A DNA stretch of 7,303 nucleotides, from contig WJIO01000037.1 in NCBI GenBank assembly GCA_014730235.1, positions 1-7,303 of the forward strand, read 5' to 3'. The position numbers and the translations under genes were made by a program. Source of the stretch: Candidatus Poribacteria bacterium (GTDB lineage: Bacteria; Poribacteria; DTPJ01; WJIO01). Positions 4,803 to 7,303 of the stretch are shown one piece after another. How positions within the stretch are numbered: position 1 is the stretch's first letter; every line of letters starts with the position of its first letter. The notes below the pieces were generated by a model. That model was not told the DNA's origin. It did not search any database and saw nothing but the letters and a program-made list of their open reading frames with translations.

Positions 4803-5685
4803 AAGTTTCCAAACATGCCAGACCTATGGCATGATATTTATGAATAGTATCCTTGCGTCCTGCGTAATACATACTCCAGCTTCCATCTGGATTCTTCACC
4901 AATGAAGAACATGAAGCATAAACGCTATCCCATTTTTCAGGCCCTGGGCTAATAACAGGATTACCCGTATATTTTTCCCAGTCCAGGCCGTCATTGCTGG
5001 TGGCCACTCCCATATAGCACTTTGACGACGACATCCCGGTGTAAAACATGTAGTATATTCCATCCTGTTTTAATACATGGGGATATAATACGTTGTAGCT
5101 GTCCCAGCCCTTACCGCGAACCAAAACTGGTTTATCCCTGTGTTCCCAGCATAACCCGTCTTTGCTTTCGGCATAAGCTATATCGAATTCACCATAGGTA
5201 TTTATTGTATGCCACATCCGGTATAGGCCATTATCCTTTATAATCGTGGGGGAATATGCGTTTGTAGTAACCGGAGATGCCGGATGCTTAACCCAGTTAA
5301 TCCCGTCCTGACTGATTATATATTCTAAGTCATTGGCCCTGTTTCCATTAAACCAGGCCTTCCATAGACCATCTTCAATCAGTAAAGAGCCATCGGCTTT
5401 TCTTAATACAGCCATGCAGGTGTGGAAATTATCCCGATCACCTAAATCAATTATTGGTTTACCAATTTTGTTAAAATCTATCCCGTCTTCGCTTGTAGCG
5501 AGGCTAAGCTGATATTCCACATATTCATCATCAGGAGGCCCTACCGGCCCGCCGGAGTAAAACATCCAGTAGCGGCTGTCATGGTAAACAACCATAGGAG
5601 CATGGATGTTAAAATGGTCAAAGTCTCCGGGTTTTCCCCGCTCCAGAACCGGGTTGGCTTCGTGTTTTACCCATTTGTCGAACAT
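4801..5685 (-). CDS. Five-bladed beta-propeller glycosidase-type protein (GH43/GH32/GH130-like)
   Basis: This is a 294-residue protein made of repeating propeller blades. A W-x-K-H-x-x-N-P-V-L element opens it (KWVKHEANPVL). Four further S-x-D-G-[IL]-x-[WF] elements follow: SEDGIDF, SQDGINW, SKDGLCW and SNDGLDW, each followed by a P-V/P-I strand. Blade strands such as YWMFYSGG, YYMFYTGM and SWSMYYAG recur. Together these indicate the five-bladed fold of GH43, GH32/68 and GH130 enzymes, which act on arabinose, xylose, fructose, mannose or galactose linkages. No signal peptide is visible, so it is probably cytoplasmic and acts on imported oligosaccharides. I cannot assign catalytic carboxylates safely, so the exact family is open. 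The ATG at 5685 is preferred: GGAGA sits 6-7 nt upstream, whereas the TTG at 5691 overlaps that site. The preceding gene stops only 2 nt before the ATG. Confidence 0.8.
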   Translation of the reverse strand: MFDKWVKHEANPVLERGKPGDFDHFNIHAPMVVYHDSRYWMFYSGGPVGPPDDEYVEYQLSLATSEDGIDFNKIGKPIIDLGDRDNFHTCMAVLRKADGSLLIEDGLWKAWFNGNRANDLEYIISQDGINWVKHPASPVTTNAYSPTIIKDNGLYRMWHTINTYGEFDIAYAESKDGLCWEHRDKPVLVRGKGWDSYNVLYPHVLKQDGIYYMFYTGMSSSKCYMGVATSNDGLDWEKYTGNPVISPGPEKWDSVYASCSSLVKNPDGSWSMYYAGRKDTIHKYHAIGLACLET

Positions 5686-5687
5686 AG

Positions 5688-7127
5688 TCAATCTCCATCC
5701 GTTTCCCTTGTAACCTCAATCCAGTGACTAAGGGCATTTCCCATTTTCTCCCCCGGCAATGATATAGATATTATTGCTCCGTTAATTACATCTCCCCGGA
5801 GTTTCATATCCAGATGTAGATAATAACGACGACGGTTGGAATCCTCTGTACCTATATCACCCATTAGAACACCCCTGATCCAATTATCTTTAAATGTCAC
5901 ATTATTGACAAGGGTTTTAAGCTGGTTTTCCATCTGGACATGCACATCGCCGGATTCTTTGAACCATATATTTAAAGGTATATCACATTTGTAGGTATGA
6001 ATATTTCCAGACCATTTTCCCCGCAGTTCATCACCGGGTTGGAATGGCTCTGGTTCTGATGATTCATCTTTATCTGCTTCTTTTTTCTTAATCTCATCCG
6101 GGAACATCACCTTCAATATTTCTTCATGTATCATCCATGAAAGTGATGATGAGGCGTTTGTCAATACGGCGATAGCTGTTCCATGCTCCGGTTGCAGAGA
6201 TAAGATTGTCCTTACGCCGCCCATTCCGCCGGTATGAGCTACAGTCATCAGACCTTCGGAATTTCTGCCGATCCGCCAGCCAATTCCATAACCTGAACTG
6301 CTGTCTATGTCTGCTGTGGGAACCTGCATTTCATCAATAGTTTCATCAGTGATTATTTGTTTCTGATGGGAAAGATGATTTTTCAGGTGGAACATGCCAA
6401 AGCGTATCAGATCGTGAACGCTGCTGTATACAGCCGACGCACCGGGATGGTCAAAATCATAAAAGGGTATGGGTAGTCCGTCAGAACCGTATCTGATGGC
6501 CTGGTAATCCTCAAGACCGGGATCAATATTAATGGAAGTGTGGGTCATTCCCAATGGTAAAAAAACCTCTGTCCGCATAAAATCCTCATAGCTCAGACCC
6601 GAAAGTCTAGATATTGCATAGTCCATGAGACCATAACCCAGGTTGCAGTATTGGTAACGTTCACCGGGCAAAGTAAATAGTTTTGCATAACGTCTTATGG
6701 TTTCATCCATTGGTGGTCTAGGGTAGGATTCATCTCTACAGAAAAATTGATAATGTAACCCCATTCCCGATGAATGATTTGCCACACGTCGGACAGTAGC
6801 ATCCTCAGCTTTACCAATTCGGGCAGTAATTTTGGCCTCATCCAGATAATCATTAAAAGGTTTATCCAGTTCCACCAATCCCCGTTCTTTAAGGATCATG
6901 AATCCTGTGGCTGTAATAGGTTTGGATATGGATGCCAGAGAATACATGGTATGTTCGTTGGATTTAATCCTTCTCTGACTATCAGCCCATCCGAACCCCT
7001 CTTCCCAGATTATTTCACCTTCCTGGGCCACTGCCACAGCCGCAGATGATACGGACATCTCTACTAGTTTTTGCGTTATGAATTCACGAATCCTGTCAAA
7101 TTTATTGCTGCATTTTTTTGACATCAT
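5688..7127 (-). CDS. Class C beta-lactamase-like serine hydrolase (family S12 fold)
   Basis: This is a 479-residue serine hydrolase of the penicillin-binding/class C beta-lactamase fold. The three active-site motifs are visible: S66-I-S-K69 (nucleophile and base), Y160-C-N162, and H298-T-G300 in place of the KTG box. HTG and a loose overall match point to an esterase, amidase or peptidase rather than antibiotic resistance. The catalytic domain ends near residue 345. A charged linker (KKKEADKDESSEPEP) follows, then an extra C-terminal beta-rich domain (about 363-479) that opens with DELRGKWSGNI, as seen in several S12 relatives. No signal peptide is seen, so a cytoplasmic place is likely. The ATG at 7127 has AGGAGA (7137-7142) 9 nt upstream and overlaps the end of the sulfatase gene by 26 nt. 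Position beside sulfatase and glycosidases suggests ester or substituent removal from a glycan; this is inference. Confidence 0.87.
   Translation of the reverse strand: MMSKKCSNKFDRIREFITQKLVEMSVSSAAVAVAQEGEIIWEEGFGWADSQRRIKSNEHTMYSLASISKPITATGFMILKERGLVELDKPFNDYLDEAKITARIGKAEDATVRRVANHSSGMGLHYQFFCRDESYPRPPMDETIRRYAKLFTLPGERYQYCNLGYGLMDYAISRLSGLSYEDFMRTEVFLPLGMTHTSINIDPGLEDYQAIRYGSDGLPIPFYDFDHPGASAVYSSVHDLIRFGMFHLKNHLSHQKQIITDETIDEMQVPTADIDSSSGYGIGWRIGRNSEGLMTVAHTGGMGGVRTILSLQPEHGTAIAVLTNASSSLSWMIHEEILKVMFPDEIKKKEADKDESSEPEPFQPGDELRGKWSGNIHTYKCDIPLNIWFKESGDVHVQMENQLKTLVNNVTFKDNWIRGVLMGDIGTEDSNRRRYYLHLDMKLRGDVINGAIISISLPGEKMGNALSHWIEVTRETDGD
5692..5696 (-). promoter_or_regulatory. Ribosome binding site GGAGA that sets the beta-propeller start
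   Basis: The minus strand reads GGAGATTGACTATG here. GGAGA (5696-5692) is 6 nt before the ATG at 5685. It directly abuts the TTG at 5691, which would leave no spacer. The TGA in between is the stop of the serine hydrolase gene. Confidence 0.65.
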
Positions 7128-7303
7128 TTATCTGTATCTCCTGTAACTCCCGAATAATTCCGGAATATTCTTCCTGGTCTACAACGTTTCGGTTTTCCTG
7201 CGGACCTCTGCGGTGGTCATATAGCTCCTGGGCTTTAACTTCCCCAGATTTCCTGTCTAGCCATTGGGTATATCTGAAATCATCTGTCCGCATGGTATAA
7301 CCC
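7102..7303 (-). CDS. C-terminal fragment of a sulfatase, iduronate-2-sulfatase-like (runs off right edge)
   Basis: The frame is open at the right edge and ends at a TAA at 7104-7102. It reads GYTMRTDDFRYTQW near the edge, then VKAQELYDHRRGPQENRNV, then a final helix. The G-Y-x-x-R-T-D-x-[FY]-R-Y-T-x-W plus E-L-Y-D-H-x-x-x-P-x-E-x-x-N-V pattern is the well-known end of alkaline-phosphatase-fold sulfatases, close to iduronate-2-sulfatase-type enzymes. These remove sulfate esters from sugars using a formylglycine made from Cys or Ser in a C/S-x-P-S-R motif. That motif lies outside the window, so catalytic status cannot be judged. The internal ATG at 7293 is not the true start, because the conserved motif continues upstream of it. 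The last 26 nt overlap the serine hydrolase gene, which makes the sulfatase the first visible cistron of the operon. Confidence 0.85.
   Translation of the reverse strand, partial: GYTMRTDDFRYTQWLDRKSGEVKAQELYDHRRGPQENRNVVDQEEYSGIIRELQEIQINDVKKMQQ

Noticed and set aside
5686-5691. Beta-propeller start at the TTG at 5691
   Set aside because: The GGAGA site directly abuts this TTG, leaving no spacer, while the ATG at 5685 is correctly spaced.
5688-7127. Antibiotic-resistance beta-lactamase
   Set aside because: There is no signal peptide, HTG replaces KTG, an extra C-terminal domain is present, and the setting is a glycan operon. The fold is shared but resistance is not supported.
7102-7293. 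Stand-alone 63-residue gene starting at the ATG at 7293
   Set aside because: The conserved sulfatase motif continues upstream of this ATG to the window edge, so it is the tail of a longer gene.

Overview
The window is one gene-dense, single-direction block. All ten genes lie on the minus strand, so transcription runs from the right edge (about 7303) to the left edge (1). Both edges cut a gene. The genes overlap, abut or sit within 35 nt of each other, except for one 71-nt gap at 2183-2253. I see no terminator, tRNA, rRNA, CRISPR array or insertion sequence. The simplest reading is one long operon whose main promoter lies outside the window.

In transcription order the genes are: the C-terminal tail of an iduronate-2-sulfatase-like sulfatase (7102-7303); a class C beta-lactamase-like serine hydrolase (5688-7127); a five-bladed beta-propeller glycosidase-type protein (4801-5685); a clan GH-A, agarase-like glycoside hydrolase (3154-4788); a 56-residue Cys-rich protein of the DUF6485 type (2983-3153); a 2x[4Fe-4S] ferredoxin-like protein (2486-3004); a BFD-type [2Fe-2S] protein (2254-2505); a uroporphyrinogen decarboxylase-like (URO-D/MtaA superfamily) protein (1085-2182); a membrane-anchored DNase I-like EEP phosphoesterase (173-1072); and the signal-peptide end of an unrecognised exported protein (1-137).

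The first four genes look like a catabolic locus for a sulfated polysaccharide: a desulfating enzyme, a possible esterase, and two glycosidase-type proteins. The next four form an iron-sulfur/redox plus URO-D block that is not a usual part of such loci. The two Fe-S proteins closely resemble the small electron-transfer subunits of multi-subunit FAD dehydrogenases of the sarcosine/proline/hydroxyproline type, but no flavoprotein is present here. One speculative explanation is anaerobic removal of a methyl ether from the sugar, with the URO-D-like protein as methyltransferase.

The host is probably an anaerobic bacterium, because of the oxygen-sensitive style of Fe-S proteins, the DUF6485 protein and the URO-D paralogue. 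The sequence is AT-leaning by eye. Nearly every gene has a strong AGGAG-type Shine-Dalgarno site, and at least two start with TTG. Strong Shine-Dalgarno sites argue against Bacteroidota. A Firmicutes-type anaerobe or an anaerobic PVC-like or sediment lineage would fit, but the sequence does not settle the taxonomy.
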